Positions 24,758 to 32,447 of a stretch of DNA of 32,447 nt are shown piece after piece. The notes under the pieces were generated by a model, which did not search any database, was not told where the DNA came from, and saw only the letters and a list, made by a program, of their open reading frames with translations. Source of the DNA: an uncultured Pseudomonadota bacterium (lineage in GTDB: Bacteria > Myxococcota_A > UBA796 > JAFGLY01); assembly GCA_937912125.1 (NCBI GenBank), contig CALDOK010000513.1, forward strand, positions 1-32,447, read 5' to 3'. Numbering within the stretch: the stretch's first letter is position 1; the number at the start of each line of letters is the position of its first letter. A program made the translations under genes and the position numbers.

Positions 24758-25651
24758 TCAGCGCCACGTGAAGGCCACACCCACGCCCGCTCCCGCGGCC
24801 ACGATCCCCAGACCCCCTGCAGTGAAGACCAGCGCGTTGTTGCGCGCCTTGAGCTGGTCCAGCTCGGCGAGGCTGTGGTCGTTGTCGCGGTAGTCGGAGG
24901 CCGTGGCCCCCGCGGCCAGGCAGCTGACGCCAGCGGCCAGGGCGCTGGCGCCCGCCACGGCCACCAGGGAACCCCGCAGCCAGGGCGACCGCGCGAGCCC
25001 ACGGGGGCTGGGAAGCTCCGCCGCGAGATCGACGCTGGGACGCCGGGTGAGATCGGGCCCGGGGGGCTCGGGGGGCGGCGCCGAGGCCAGCAGATCGGGG
25101 GCCAGCGCGGGCACCGGGTCACCAGGCCAGAGGTAGTGGGTGGCAAGCAGCGCCCCGCCCGGGCTGACCTGCTGCACCAGGGTGGAGGCCCCCACGGGGA
25201 GCGGCTCGTCGCGGTGACCATCGAACCACAGCACGACCCCGGGGTGCCCCGGGGCCTCGCCCTGCCCCACGGGCAGCTCCGCGGCCTCACCATACAGCTT
25301 GGCGATGGGGTGGGAGGCCGAGAACACGTCCACAGGAAACGAGAACCCAGGCTCGAGGCGGTGGGAGGCCGCGAAGGCCCCGCGCGCCGAGTCCCGCTCC
25401 CCCACCACCAGGGCGCGCAGGCCCAACATGCGGTGCAGCCTGGCAGCCTGTTCAGGGGGGACAACCTCGGCGAGGCAGGGCAGCATGCCGAGGCCATAGT
25501 TGGCCGCCGCCTCGAACAGCTCCCCGCTGCGCCCCATGGCCTGCTCAGCGTCGCGGATCACGGTGTCGAGCTCGGCCAGGGACAGGGGCTGCTCGCACTC
25601 GGCCGCAGCGGGAGCGGAGAGGGCGGCGGCGAGCAGCAGGGCTGACAACAT
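24758..25651 (-). CDS. exported protein with C-terminal membrane hairpin, function unknown
   Basis: This is a 297-residue protein. The N-terminus 'MLSALLLAAALSAPAAA' is a signal peptide. Residues about 20-110 are helical, with a TPR-like stretch ('LHRMLGLRALVVGERDSARGA', followed by 'LEPGFSFP'). A strand-rich middle follows ('GVVLWFDGHRDEPLPVGAS', 'GALLATHYLWPGD'), then a Pro-rich linker. Two C-terminal hydrophobic helices ('SLVAVAGASALAAGVSCLAAG' and 'ALVFTAGGLGIVAAGAGVGVA') flank a short charged loop and form a hairpin. This layout (signal, TPR-like part, membrane hairpin) recurs in Myxococcota envelope proteins of unknown role. I use ATG 25651; a GTG at 25675 would add eight residues. No strong ribosome site is seen for either. 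It is convergent with the MopE-repeat gene and lies downstream of the TSP3/OmpA gene on the same strand (138-base gap). Confidence 0.7.
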   Translation of the reverse strand: MLSALLLAAALSAPAAAECEQPLSLAELDTVIRDAEQAMGRSGELFEAAANYGLGMLPCLAEVVPPEQAARLHRMLGLRALVVGERDSARGAFAASHRLEPGFSFPVDVFSASHPIAKLYGEAAELPVGQGEAPGHPGVVLWFDGHRDEPLPVGASTLVQQVSPGGALLATHYLWPGDPVPALAPDLLASAPPPEPPGPDLTRRPSVDLAAELPSPRGLARSPWLRGSLVAVAGASALAAGVSCLAAGATASDYRDNDHSLAELDQLKARNNALVFTAGGLGIVAAGAGVGVAFTWR

Positions 25652-25789
25652 GCACCGACTATAGCCCGAGCCCACACCGCGGGACGCCCCAGCGAGGAGC
25701 GCGCGTTCACGAGCGCACCCTGGCGTGGATCTCCACCGCCAGGCAGCGCCGGGACGAGGGCTCCACCCGCTGCTGCGCGGCGACCAGGC

Positions 25790-28700
25790 TCAGTTCACCA
25801 CCACCAGCTCCACCCGGCGGTTGCGCGCCCGGTTGGCCTCGCTGTCGTTGGGCGCCGCGGGCCGCTCTTCGCCGTAGCCGCGCACGAAGATCCGGCTGTC
25901 CAGGTCCCGGCCGCCGTGACTCAGGAGCCAGGACTTCACCGCCACGGCGCGCCGCTCGGAGACGCCCTGGTTGCCCTCGGCGGAGCCCACGTCGTCGGTG
26001 TGGCCCTCCAGGGCGATGCGCAGCGTGGGCTCGGCAGCCAAGAGGGCCAGCACCTGCTCGAGGGCGGCGACGCTGGCGGCGTCGGGCTGGGTGCTGCCGA
26101 AGTCGAAGCGCACGGCGATGCTCGCCAGGTACTCGGCGGGGGTCGGCCCGGCCGGGGCGGCGGGCTCCTCGACCATGGCGACGGCGTCGAGCTCGGGCAC
26201 GAGCGCAGCATCGGGCTCCGGCGCGAGGGGCGGGGGTTCGGGCTCGGCCACCGGCCCCTCCTCCGGGCACCCGTCCTGGTCCTCGAAGCCGTCGCGGTCC
26301 TCCGCGTCCAGGGGGCAGCCGTCGTCGATGTCGGCGATGCCGTCGTCGTCGTCGTCGTAATCGGGGCAGCCGTCGTCGTCCCGGAAGGCGTCCCAGTCCT
26401 CCCGCTCGTCGGGGCAGCGGTCCCGGGACAGGGGCACCCCGTCCTGGTCGGCGTCGGGACGAGTGGAGCCGCCCCAGCCCACCGAGACCAACCCGCGCCA
26501 GGCCGGAGCACCCACGCCCGCGGCCAGGCCGGCGCCGGCCCCCGCGCTCAGCTGAAGACCCCAGTCCGGCAGCCACTGACCGGCCAGCACCGCCTCTGCC
26601 GCGGTCTCGCCCGGGACCCTGAAGGGCGCGCCTGCGCGGGTGCTCACCCAGGCCTCGCCGGCCACCGCCCAGGGGGCCTCGGGCCGACGGTAGCGGGCGC
26701 CCCCGCGGGCCAACAGCTTGTGGCCATCCACCACGGTGAACAGGCTGCTGCGCTGCTGCACGCGGTAGCCGATGGCGCTGGCCAGCTCCACCGGCCCCAG
26801 GTCCAGGGAACCCTGCAGGGTGGGCTCGACGGCCGGGAGCCCGGTGCCCATCCAGGCATCGCTGTCCCCGGTGGGCAGCACCACGGGCAGGGCCAGGGCC
26901 AGGGCCCCACGGCGGCCCTCGAGGGTGCTCAGGCGCACCCGCAGGCGCAGGTCGCCGAAGCCTCCCGCCGCCACCTCACTCAGCTTCTGTCCGGGCTCCT
27001 CCGCCACCTGGGACAGGATCACGGGCAGCACCAGGCTCAGCTCCACGCCCCGACCCAGCCCCAAGGCCGCGGCCAGGTCCAGTTGGCGCCGGTCGTCCAC
27101 CAGGGCGCGCAGCAGCTCCCCCTGCTCCTGCCCGGCCACCACGATGGGCCGGTCCACCTGCTGCAGGGTCAGGCCGCCCCGCAGCTCCATGCCCGCGAGC
27201 ACCCGGCCCGAGCCCGTGGAGAGCACGCCCAGCCCCGCCGGATCGAGGGCGAAGGGGTTGGCGTCCACGGCGGTGTTGTGAGCGTCGGGGTGCTCCACGC
27301 CGGCCTGGGCCGAGGGGCCGAACAGCACGCTGACGACCAGCAAGCCCAGCCCCAGGAGCAGCAGCGCCAGGCCCTGGAGCACCACGGCGTAGGCCGGGCT
27401 GTTCCGCGAGACCAGGGCCGCGGGCCGCACGGTTCGGGAGACGAACACGGGCACGGCCAACAGGATCAGCCAGCCCACCCCTCTGCCGGAGGAGCCGCGG
27501 GAGCTGCAGCCGATGAGCGCACCGCCGCCCACCTGACCGCCGTCCTCGAGCCAGCCCCGGCCGTCGTCGCTGGGGTCGGTGGGGTCGGTGGCGTGGACCC
27601 GCAGCTCAGTTCCGTCGTCCACCCCGCCGTCGTCGCTGTCCTGGTCCCGGAAGTCCGCGACGCCGTCCCCGTCGCTGTCCACCGGCGGGGTGTCCAGCGC
27701 CTCGTCCCCAGCCTCGTCGATGTCGTCCACGGTGTCGTCGTCGCTGTCGCTGTCCAGGGCGTCGATCACACCGTCCCCGTCGCTATCCGCGGCTTCCGAC
27801 CCCCGACCGGAGACCTCGTGATCGTCCCGGATGGTGTCGCCGTCGCTGTCCAGATCCAGGGGAGAGGTGCCGATCTCCCGTTCCCGCCCGTCCCTCAGGT
27901 TGTCCCCGTCGCTGTCGGCCAGCCGAGGGTCCGTCTCGTCGTCCACGCTCCCCATCCAGCCGTCGTGATCGGCGTCCTCTTCACCGTCCAGCAGGCCGTC
28001 CCTGTCGCTGTCCGCCAGCGTGGGGTCCACCTCGAGCGGCCCCACCGCGCCGTCGCCGTCCACGTCCTCGAGGCCGTCATCCAGGCCGTCGCCGTCGCTG
28101 TCGGGCTCGAGCGGGTCCGTCGTGCTCAGGGGATCGCGATCGCCCACCATGCCCAGCTCCAGCCCATCCCACAGGCCGTCGCCATCGGTGTCCGGGTCCA
28201 GGGGGTCGGTGCCGAAGTCCGCCTCCACGTCGTCGTTCAGGCCATCGCCGTCGCTGTCGTGGGCCACGTCGTCGCTGGGATCGAGGGGGTCGGTGCCGTT
28301 GAGCAGCAGCTCCACGCCGTCGCTCACGCCGCCGCCGTCGGTGTCCGCGTCCATGGGGTGGGTCTCGGTCTCGCCGCAGGCGCCGTCGCCGTCGGCGTCC
28401 TCCTCGCCGTCCAGCAGGCCGTCACCGTCACTGTCCGCGGCCAGGGGGTCGGTGCGACTGGCGGGGTCGGCGTCGCCAGATCGGCCCACCTCGAGCCCGT
28501 CCGGCAGACCATCGCCGTCCGTGTCCGGGTTCAGGGCGTCGGTGCCCGCGGACAGGCGCTCCTCGCCATCGCTCAGGCCGTCGCCGTCGCTGTCCGGGTT
28601 CAGGGGGTCCGTCTCCCGGGACTCGGGCTCCCACACCCCGTCGCCGTCGCGATCTTCCTCGCCGTCCAGCAGGCCGTCGCCGTCGCTGTCCGCCAGGGTG

Positions 28701-30418
28701 GGATCCGTCTCGCCCACACCCACGAGGCCGTCGGCGTCTCGATCTTCCTCACCGTCCAGCAGGCCGTCCTCGTCGCTGTCCTCGAGCAGAGGGTTGCACA
28801 TGCCCAGCCCGTAGTCGGCGCCCACCTCGAGGCCATCATCCAGCCCATCCAGGTCCGAGTCGGGGTTGCAGGGCGAGCCGCGCCCGCCGAAGACGGCCCA
28901 CAGCCCGTACTCCTCCGAGGCGGTCAGGCCGTCGCCGTCCACGTCCCAGCCTGCATCAGCGGGGTCCAAGGGGTCCAGGGGGGTGACAGCGCTGCAGCTG
29001 GCGGAGGTGCTCCAGTAGACCTCCCAGCCGTCGTGCAACCCATCGCCGTCGGTGTCGGACAGCTCGGCACAGGTCTCGCCCAGGTCGCACCGGCCGCTGT
29101 GGTTGGCGTCCTCGCGGCCGTCGCGCAGCCCGTCCTGATCGCTGTCGGTGAGGGTGGGGTCTGTGACCGTGCTCGGATCCAGGTCCGCCCTGAACACCGC
29201 GGGATCCGTGCCGTTCACGCCAGCAGCGGTGGTCATGGGCCGAACCAGGCCCAGCTCCACGCCGTCTGCGAGCCCGTCGCCGTCGCTGTCGGCGTTGCTG
29301 GGGTCCGTGCCGTCCACCAGCTCACCGGCCTCCAGCCGGCCACCCTCGTCGCCGTCCAGCAGCCCGTCGTCGTCGCTGTCCACGTCCGAGGGATCGGTCT
29401 CGAGGCCGTCGGCCAGGGGAAAGCGCTCCTGGGCGTCGTCCAGGCCGTCACCGTCGCTGTCCTGGCTCTGAGGGTCGCTGCCGATGGAGGCCTCGAAGGC
29501 GTCGGACAACCCGTCGCCGTCGCTGTCGGGCTGGTAGGACGAGGCGTCCAGGGGATCGCTGCCGTCGCTGATCTCGACAGCATCGAGCACTCCGTCACCG
29601 TCGCTGTCCGCGGCGCAGGGGTCGGTGCCCGCACCACCCTCCAGCTCCTCGTGATCGTCCAGGCCGTCGCCGTCGCTGTCCGGCTCCACCAGGGACAGGC
29701 AGAGGTGCCCGGCGTAGCGCCAGGCGTGCTCACTGGCGTCGTCCAGGCCGTCGCCGTCGCTGTCGGCCACGGCGGGGTCGCTGCCGTAGATCTCCACCTC
29801 CCAGCCGTCGTGCAGGCCGTCGCCGTCGCTGTCGGCCAGGGTGGGGTCGGTCTCGTCGACGCCCACGGACCCGTCGTGATCGGCGTCCTCCTGGCCGTCC
29901 GATAGCCAGTCCCCGTCGCTGTCGGCCAGGGTGGGGTCGGTGCCCAGGAGCAGCTCGATCTCGTCGATCAGGCCGTCGCCATCACCATCCCAGGCGGAGC
30001 TGGGGGGGTCGTTGGGATCGCTGGGGTCGCTGCCGTGGATGATCAACTCGGCGTGGTCGTCCAGGCCGTCGCCGTCGCTGTCCGCGGCGGTGGGGTCGGT
30101 GCCCAGCGCGACCTCCTCTCCGTCCAGCAGGCCGTCGTCGTCGCTGTCCATGTGGGTCGGATCGCTACCCGCCGTCTGCTCCCCCAGGTTGTCCAGCCCG
30201 TCCCGATCCGGGTCGTCGCTGCCCACCTGGCTGTGGAAGCTGCCGAACCAGTCCTGCTCCCAGCCGTCGTCCAGCCCGTCCCAGTCAGCGTCCGCCGCCC
30301 TGGCCCGGGGCGCCAGCGTCAGCGCGACCACCAAGGCGGCGGCCAGGACGGACAGCTGGAGAGGGGACGAGCGGATCGCGCGCATGCGAGCTCGCAGGCG
30401 GGGGTGCATCCAGCTCAT
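25790..30418 (-). CDS. giant TSP3-repeat surface protein fused to an OmpA-family protein
   Basis: This is a 1542-residue reading frame. The N-terminal signal peptide (to about residue 41, 'LTLAPRARA') is followed by about 34 thrombospondin-type-3 units ('DSDGDGLxDGxE'), which bind calcium. At about 958-998 comes a sorting-like tail: 'GGGALIGCSSRGSSGRG' (C971), a hydrophobic segment 'GWLILLAVPVFVS', then arginines. In normal genes this would be the C-terminus. The frame instead runs on through a second signal-like hydrophobic segment (about 1010-1035, ending 'FGPSAQA') into a strand-rich domain, a few more TSP3-like units ('DRCPDE', 'DDGCPDYDDDDDG'), and an OmpA peptidoglycan-binding domain ('FDFGSTQPD', 'LEGHTDDVGSAEGN', 'RRVELVVVN'). 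The second part alone (from a possible GTG at 27430) is about 546 residues, the usual size of a Myxococcota OmpA/TSP3 protein. So this is either a true fusion or two genes joined by loss of a stop. The start is uncertain (ATGs at residues 1, 4 and 12; none with a good ribosome site). Confidence 0.85.
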   Translation of the reverse strand: MSWMHPRLRARMRAIRSSPLQLSVLAAALVVALTLAPRARAADADWDGLDDGWEQDWFGSFHSQVGSDDPDRDGLDNLGEQTAGSDPTHMDSDDDGLLDGEEVALGTDPTAADSDGDGLDDHAELIIHGSDPSDPNDPPSSAWDGDGDGLIDEIELLLGTDPTLADSDGDWLSDGQEDADHDGSVGVDETDPTLADSDGDGLHDGWEVEIYGSDPAVADSDGDGLDDASEHAWRYAGHLCLSLVEPDSDGDGLDDHEELEGGAGTDPCAADSDGDGVLDAVEISDGSDPLDASSYQPDSDGDGLSDAFEASIGSDPQSQDSDGDGLDDAQERFPLADGLETDPSDVDSDDDGLLDGDEGGRLEAGELVDGTDPSNADSDGDGLADGVELGLVRPMTTAAGVNGTDPAVFRADLDPSTVTDPTLTDSDQDGLRDGREDANHSGRCDLGETCAELSDTDGDGLHDGWEVYWSTSASCSAVTPLDPLDPADAGWDVDGDGLTASEEYGLWAVFGGRGSPCNPDSDLDGLDDGLEVGADYGLGMCNPLLEDSDEDGLLDGEEDRDADGLVGVGETDPTLADSDGDGLLDGEEDRDGDGVWEPESRETDPLNPDSDGDGLSDGEERLSAGTDALNPDTDGDGLPDGLEVGRSGDADPASRTDPLAADSDGDGLLDGEEDADGDGACGETETHPMDADTDGGGVSDGVELLLNGTDPLDPSDDVAHDSDGDGLNDDVEADFGTDPLDPDTDGDGLWDGLELGMVGDRDPLSTTDPLEPDSDGDGLDDGLEDVDGDGAVGPLEVDPTLADSDRDGLLDGEEDADHDGWMGSVDDETDPRLADSDGDNLRDGREREIGTSPLDLDSDGDTIRDDHEVSGRGSEAADSDGDGVIDALDSDSDDDTVDDIDEAGDEALDTPPVDSDGDGVADFRDQDSDDGGVDDGTELRVHATDPTDPSDDGRGWLEDGGQVGGGALIGCSSRGSSGRGVGWLILLAVPVFVSRTVRPAALVSRNSPAYAVVLQGLALLLLGLGLLVVSVLFGPSAQAGVEHPDAHNTAVDANPFALDPAGLGVLSTGSGRVLAGMELRGGLTLQQVDRPIVVAGQEQGELLRALVDDRRQLDLAAALGLGRGVELSLVLPVILSQVAEEPGQKLSEVAAGGFGDLRLRVRLSTLEGRRGALALALPVVLPTGDSDAWMGTGLPAVEPTLQGSLDLGPVELASAIGYRVQQRSSLFTVVDGHKLLARGGARYRRPEAPWAVAGEAWVSTRAGAPFRVPGETAAEAVLAGQWLPDWGLQLSAGAGAGLAAGVGAPAWRGLVSVGWGGSTRPDADQDGVPLSRDRCPDEREDWDAFRDDDGCPDYDDDDDGIADIDDGCPLDAEDRDGFEDQDGCPEEGPVAEPEPPPLAPEPDAALVPELDAVAMVEEPAAPAGPTPAEYLASIAVRFDFGSTQPDAASVAALEQVLALLAAEPTLRIALEGHTDDVGSAEGNQGVSERRAVAVKSWLLSHGGRDLDSRIFVRGYGEERPAAPNDSEANRARNRRVELVVVN
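27560..30295 (-). repeat. about 34 TSP3 calcium-binding repeats (coding)
   Basis: On the plus strand GTCGCCGTCGCTGTC-like words recur at irregular 60-100-base spacing and encode the DSDGDGL core on the minus strand. They are protein repeats, not CRISPR: spacing varies and flanks encode related protein. Confidence 0.85.
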
Positions 30419-30505
30419 CGGTCCGGGAGGCCGCCTGGTGAAGCTCTGGATGGCGCCCTGCGATACTCCGTCCCCTGCTCACCACGTCCCTGGAGTCACG
30501 ACACC

Positions 30506-30718
30506 GTGCCCGGCATCCCCCCCAAGGCGCTCCTCGCTTCGTCCCTGGTGCTCGAGATGGCCGGGATGATCGTGGGTGGCCTGCTGGCGGGTGCCTGGCT
30601 GGACGAGAAGCTGGGCACAGCCCCCATCCTGCTGGCGCTGCTGCCCTTTGCGGGCCTGATCGGCAGCATCTACCGCATCGTGCGGGTGCTCGAGCTCCGC
30701 TCGAAGGACGAACCGTGA
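30506..30718 (+). CDS. atpZ: AtpZ/AtpI-type small membrane protein of the ATP synthase operon
   Basis: This is a 70-residue protein with two membrane helices ('ALLASSLVLEMAGMIVGGLL', 'APILLALLPFAGLIGSIY') joined by 'AGAWLDEKLGT'. This is the pattern of AtpZ (F0F1 'ATPase gene 1'), which assists assembly or Mg/Ca handling of the F0 sector. The C-terminus is charged. I use GTG 30506, with GGAG 10 bases upstream; the longer frame upstream is antisense to the TSP3 gene. A GATACT box at 30462-30467 could be its -10, but no good -35 is seen. It overlaps the next gene by GTGA and opens the F0 operon, divergent from the TSP3/OmpA gene across 87 bases. Confidence 0.8.
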   Translation: MPGIPPKALLASSLVLEMAGMIVGGLLAGAWLDEKLGTAPILLALLPFAGLIGSIYRIVRVLELRSKDEP

Positions 30719-31113
30719 GCACTCGCCGGGTGCTGATCCGGGCGGGGCTGCTGGCCCTCGCGGCCGCCTACCCCTTCGCGGTGGTGCTGGGTCCGCGCCA
30801 CGGCCTGGCCGTGCTGCTGGCCGCGGGCCTGGCCATGGGCAACTTCTGGATGATGGCCGCGCGCCTGGCCGGGGTGTCCGCCCTGCTCACGCTCCCCGCA
30901 GCACCAGGCCACGGCGCCCTGACCGCGCGCACCATGATCGCGGGCACAATCCGCTGGGTCCTGACCTTCTTCCTGCTGTGGACGCTACTGAAGTACGCGC
31001 ATGCGCTCCCGGTCGTGGCGGGTCTAAGCTGCGTGGTCGCCTCGATTACGCTACAAGCCTTTGTCGATTGCTCGCGCGTTGAGCGCGACCCCTCCACTGG
31101 AGCTGGACCGTGA
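30715..31113 (+). CDS. atpI: ATP synthase subunit I (AtpI family)
   Basis: This is a 132-residue membrane protein with four likely helices: 'GLLALAAAYPFAVVLG', 'LAVLLAAGLAMGNFWMMAAR', 'WVLTFFLLWTLLKYA' and 'LPVVAGLSCVVASITLQAFV'. The 'GLAMGNFWMMAARL' motif in helix 2 is characteristic of AtpI, which helps assemble the c-ring. It starts at GTG 30715 inside the previous stop and ends inside the next start (GTGA twice), so translation is coupled with atpZ and atpB. Length is normal for the family. The last dozen residues are hydrophilic. Codon use is like its neighbours except for slightly less GC around 31020-31080. Confidence 0.82.
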   Translation: MSTRRVLIRAGLLALAAAYPFAVVLGPRHGLAVLLAAGLAMGNFWMMAARLAGVSALLTLPAAPGHGALTARTMIAGTIRWVLTFFLLWTLLKYAHALPVVAGLSCVVASITLQAFVDCSRVERDPSTGAGP

Positions 31114-31937
31114 TCGAGATGCTGCCCCGGTTGTTGCTGCGTGGACTGCCCGACTTGCCAGATCTGGGCGGCGTGTTCCATTCCATGGTCAGTGGCGGAT
31201 TCAGCTGGTACCACCTGATCCCCGGTGTGGCCGACGACTCGTTGGTCCCGGGCATGCTCCAGCGCGGCGAGACCTACGTCATCTTCGCCGCCTGGACCGG
31301 CTGCGCGGTGGTGGTGGCGCTGGCCTGGCTCGCCAAGCGCGGCCTGGACCGGGCCCGCGCCCGTGGCGGCGTCGACGCCCTGGTGCCCGACGCGGGCTTC
31401 ACCCCCCGCAACGTGCTCGAGATCCTCACCGAGGCTCTCTTCGATCTGGCCGAGAGCTCCATGGGTCGCAAGGACGCCAAGATCTTCTTCCCCTTCCTGG
31501 GCGCCTTGTTCCTGTACATCCTGGTCAACAACCTGCTCGGCCTGGTCCCCGGCTTCCTGCCCGCCACCTCCTGCGTCTCGAACAACCTGGCGCTGGCCGC
31601 CTTGGTCTTCCTCACGTTCAACGCAGCGGGCCTGTGGCGCAATGGGTTTGGCTACGTCAAGCACCTGGGTGGCCCCATCCTGGTGATGGTCCCGTTCTTC
31701 TTCCTGATCGAGAGCATCGGCCTGTTCGTGCGGCCCGTCTCCCTCACCCTGCGCCTGGCGGGAAACATGTTCGGCGACCACACGGTCTTCGGCATCATGT
31801 CCGACCTGGTGCCCTGGGGGCTGCCGTCGATCCTGCTGGGGCTGGGCGCCTTCGTGTCCTTCATCCAGGCCCTGGTCTTCATGCTCCTCACCACGGTCTA
31901 CATCTCGCTCGCGGTGGCCGACCTCGACCACCACTAG
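31110..31937 (+). CDS. atpB: F0F1 ATP synthase subunit a
   Basis: This is a 275-residue membrane subunit that forms the proton (or sodium) half-channels next to the c-ring. The essential arginine is in 'SLTLRLAGNMFGDH' (Arg215, equivalent to E. coli Arg210). Other conserved blocks are 'FFPFLGALFLYILVNNLLGLV' followed by 'PGFLPATS' (127-154), 'PFFFLIESIGLFVRPVSL' (195-212) and the C-terminal helix 'FIQALVFMLLTTVYISLAVA'. The N-terminus has a hydrophilic start and 'FSWYHLIPG', common in deltaproteobacterial a subunits. It begins at GTG 31110 overlapping atpI (GTGA). The c subunit follows after 44 bases. All catalytically needed residues are present. Confidence 0.95.
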   Translation: MIEMLPRLLLRGLPDLPDLGGVFHSMVSGGFSWYHLIPGVADDSLVPGMLQRGETYVIFAAWTGCAVVVALAWLAKRGLDRARARGGVDALVPDAGFTPRNVLEILTEALFDLAESSMGRKDAKIFFPFLGALFLYILVNNLLGLVPGFLPATSCVSNNLALAALVFLTFNAAGLWRNGFGYVKHLGGPILVMVPFFFLIESIGLFVRPVSLTLRLAGNMFGDHTVFGIMSDLVPWGLPSILLGLGAFVSFIQALVFMLLTTVYISLAVADLDHH

Positions 31938-31981
31938 TCCCCGTTTCCGGTATCTCTACTCTCCGCAGTCTTGGAGGAATG

Positions 31982-32447
31982 ATGAAGTCGAAGTGGTTCA
32001 TGCTGCCGGCGTTGCTCGCCACGGCTCTCTTCTCTGTCGCCGCCTTTGCCCAGGAGCACGGGCACGAAGCCGCCGAGGCGGCCACCACGGGCGCTTGGAA
32101 CATCGGCCTGGGCGCCGGCCTGGCCATGGGCCTGGCCATCCTCGGCGCCGGCCTCGGCCAGGGCATGCTCGCCAGCAAGGCCATGGAAGGCATGGCCCGC
32201 AACCCCCAGGCGGGCGGCCGCATCCAGATCGCCATGCTCCTGGCCCTGGCCTTCCCCGAGTCCCTGGTGCTCTTCGGCCTGGTCATCGCCTACATGCTGG
32301 TTTCAGCGGGCACCGTCGGCCTGGGCTCCGGTCTGATCATGGGCCTGGCCATCCTGGGCGCCGGCCTCGGACAGGGCCTGCTGGCCCGCTCCGCCATGGA
32401 AGGCATGGCCCGCAACCCCCAGGCGGGCGGCCGCATCCAGATCGCCA
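31982..32447 (+). CDS. atpE: F0F1 ATP synthase subunit c, internally duplicated, incomplete at window edge
   Basis: Residues 1-23 are a cleavable signal peptide ('MLPALLATALFSVAAFAQ'), as in some deltaproteobacterial c subunits. A short acidic/His stretch follows. The first hairpin is complete: helix 1 with 'GAGLGQG' (Gln60), polar loop 'ARNPQAGG' (72-79), helix 2 with the ion-binding Glu93 in 'AFPESLVLF'. A sodium type would usually have Ser then Thr and a Tyr; here Ser-Leu and Phe suggest proton use. Instead of stopping near residue 110, the frame continues into a second helix 1 ('GLAILGAGLGQGLLA', Gln131) and second loop ('ARNPQAGG'), exactly 71 residues later, and is cut by the window end inside the second helix 2. 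So the gene encodes at least two fused c hairpins. ATG 31982 has GGAGG 4 bases upstream; ATG 31979 is too close. Confidence 0.92.
   Translation, partial: MKSKWFMLPALLATALFSVAAFAQEHGHEAAEAATTGAWNIGLGAGLAMGLAILGAGLGQGMLASKAMEGMARNPQAGGRIQIAMLLALAFPESLVLFGLVIAYMLVSAGTVGLGSGLIMGLAILGAGLGQGLLARSAMEGMARNPQAGGRIQIA
32180..32447 (+). repeat. 55-bp perfect direct repeat inside atpE (213-base period)
   Basis: 32180-32234 and 32393-32447 are identical over 55 bases, covering the polar loop and the start of helix 2. Flanking bases differ at synonymous and non-synonymous sites, so this is a real diverged duplication homogenised in the middle, not a simple assembly copy. The second copy reaches the window end, so the identity may extend further. 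Confidence 0.9.

Noticed and set aside
25707..25790. Short minus-strand peptide-like reading ('SLVAAQQRVEPSSRRCLAVE') after the OmpA stop
   Set aside because: Only about 27 residues, no start codon or ribosome site, and the OmpA domain before it is already complete.
25916..29905. Very long plus-strand open frame (about 1329 residues) rich in 'VAVAVRV' repeats
   Set aside because: It is the exact antisense of the TSP3 repeats. The lack of stops follows from the GAC/TCC/GGC-rich repeat codons; the product has no signal, domain or ribosome site, whereas the minus strand encodes signal peptide, TSP3 and OmpA domains.
27560..30295. Possible CRISPR-like array (recurrent GTCGCCGTCGCTGTC)
   Set aside because: Spacing is irregular, the repeats are imperfect and in frame, and the intervening DNA encodes the same protein family; no cas genes are nearby.
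30438..30467. Promoter for the ATP synthase operon with -10 GATACT at 30462
   Set aside because: No acceptable -35 box at 16-18 bases; kept only as a remark under the atpZ entry.

Overview
The window is about 32.4 kb of very GC-rich DNA (about 70% by eye) with strong G/C at third codon positions. The gene content suggests a deltaproteobacterial, Myxococcota-like organism. It includes a Ser/Thr kinase with a single membrane span, MopE-type metal-binding repeats, long thrombospondin-type-3 (TSP3) repeat proteins, MYXO-CTERM-like sorting tails, many lipoproteins, and an ATP-synthase c subunit with a signal peptide. The taxonomy is inferred from family content; no rRNA or tRNA gene was seen.

Layout. 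(1) 0-1.6 kb: a small exported protein, a SMI1/KNR4 (SUKH) protein whose C-terminus appears frameshifted, and a lipoprotein on the opposite strand, also with a probable late frameshift. (2) 1.8-7.65 kb: a four-gene operon joined by stop/start overlaps. It encodes a MoxR AAA+ ATPase, a small bpX5-like protein, a degenerate vWA protein with a propeller-like half, and a bpX6-like protein with a helical middle and propeller-like end. This matches the 'MoxR-vWA-beta-propeller ternary system' architecture predicted in bacterial NTP-dependent conflict systems. (3) 7.7-13.8 kb: single genes, namely a secreted BamE-like protein, a zinc-ribbon protein, an EVE-domain protein, an exported protein with eight paired-cysteine repeats, and an alpha/beta-hydrolase lipoprotein. 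Between them lie coding-like remnants. (4) 13.9-18.1 kb: a two-gene RND efflux operon (adaptor then pump) with no outer-membrane channel gene. (5) 18.2-25.7 kb: envelope proteins and signalling, namely two lipoproteins, a membrane Ser/Thr kinase, a MopE-repeat/beta-helix surface protein, and an exported protein with a C-terminal membrane hairpin. (6) 25.8-30.4 kb: one 1542-residue reading frame that looks like a TSP3 surface protein fused head-to-tail to an OmpA-family protein. (7) 30.5 kb to the end: the start of the F0 ATP-synthase operon (atpZ-atpI-atpB-atpE). The c subunit is internally duplicated with a 71-residue period and runs off the window.

Functional links are mostly within operons: the ternary system, the efflux pair and the F0 genes. 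The remainder is largely cell-envelope and surface machinery. The strongest leads are the ternary-system operon, the duplicated F-type c subunit, the TSP3/OmpA fusion with an internal sorting signal, and the regular 30-31-residue paired-cysteine repeat protein. Several short genes near the left side show single-base frame changes while the very long genes are intact. That pattern points to real gene decay more than to a uniformly high sequencing error rate, but only reads could settle it.
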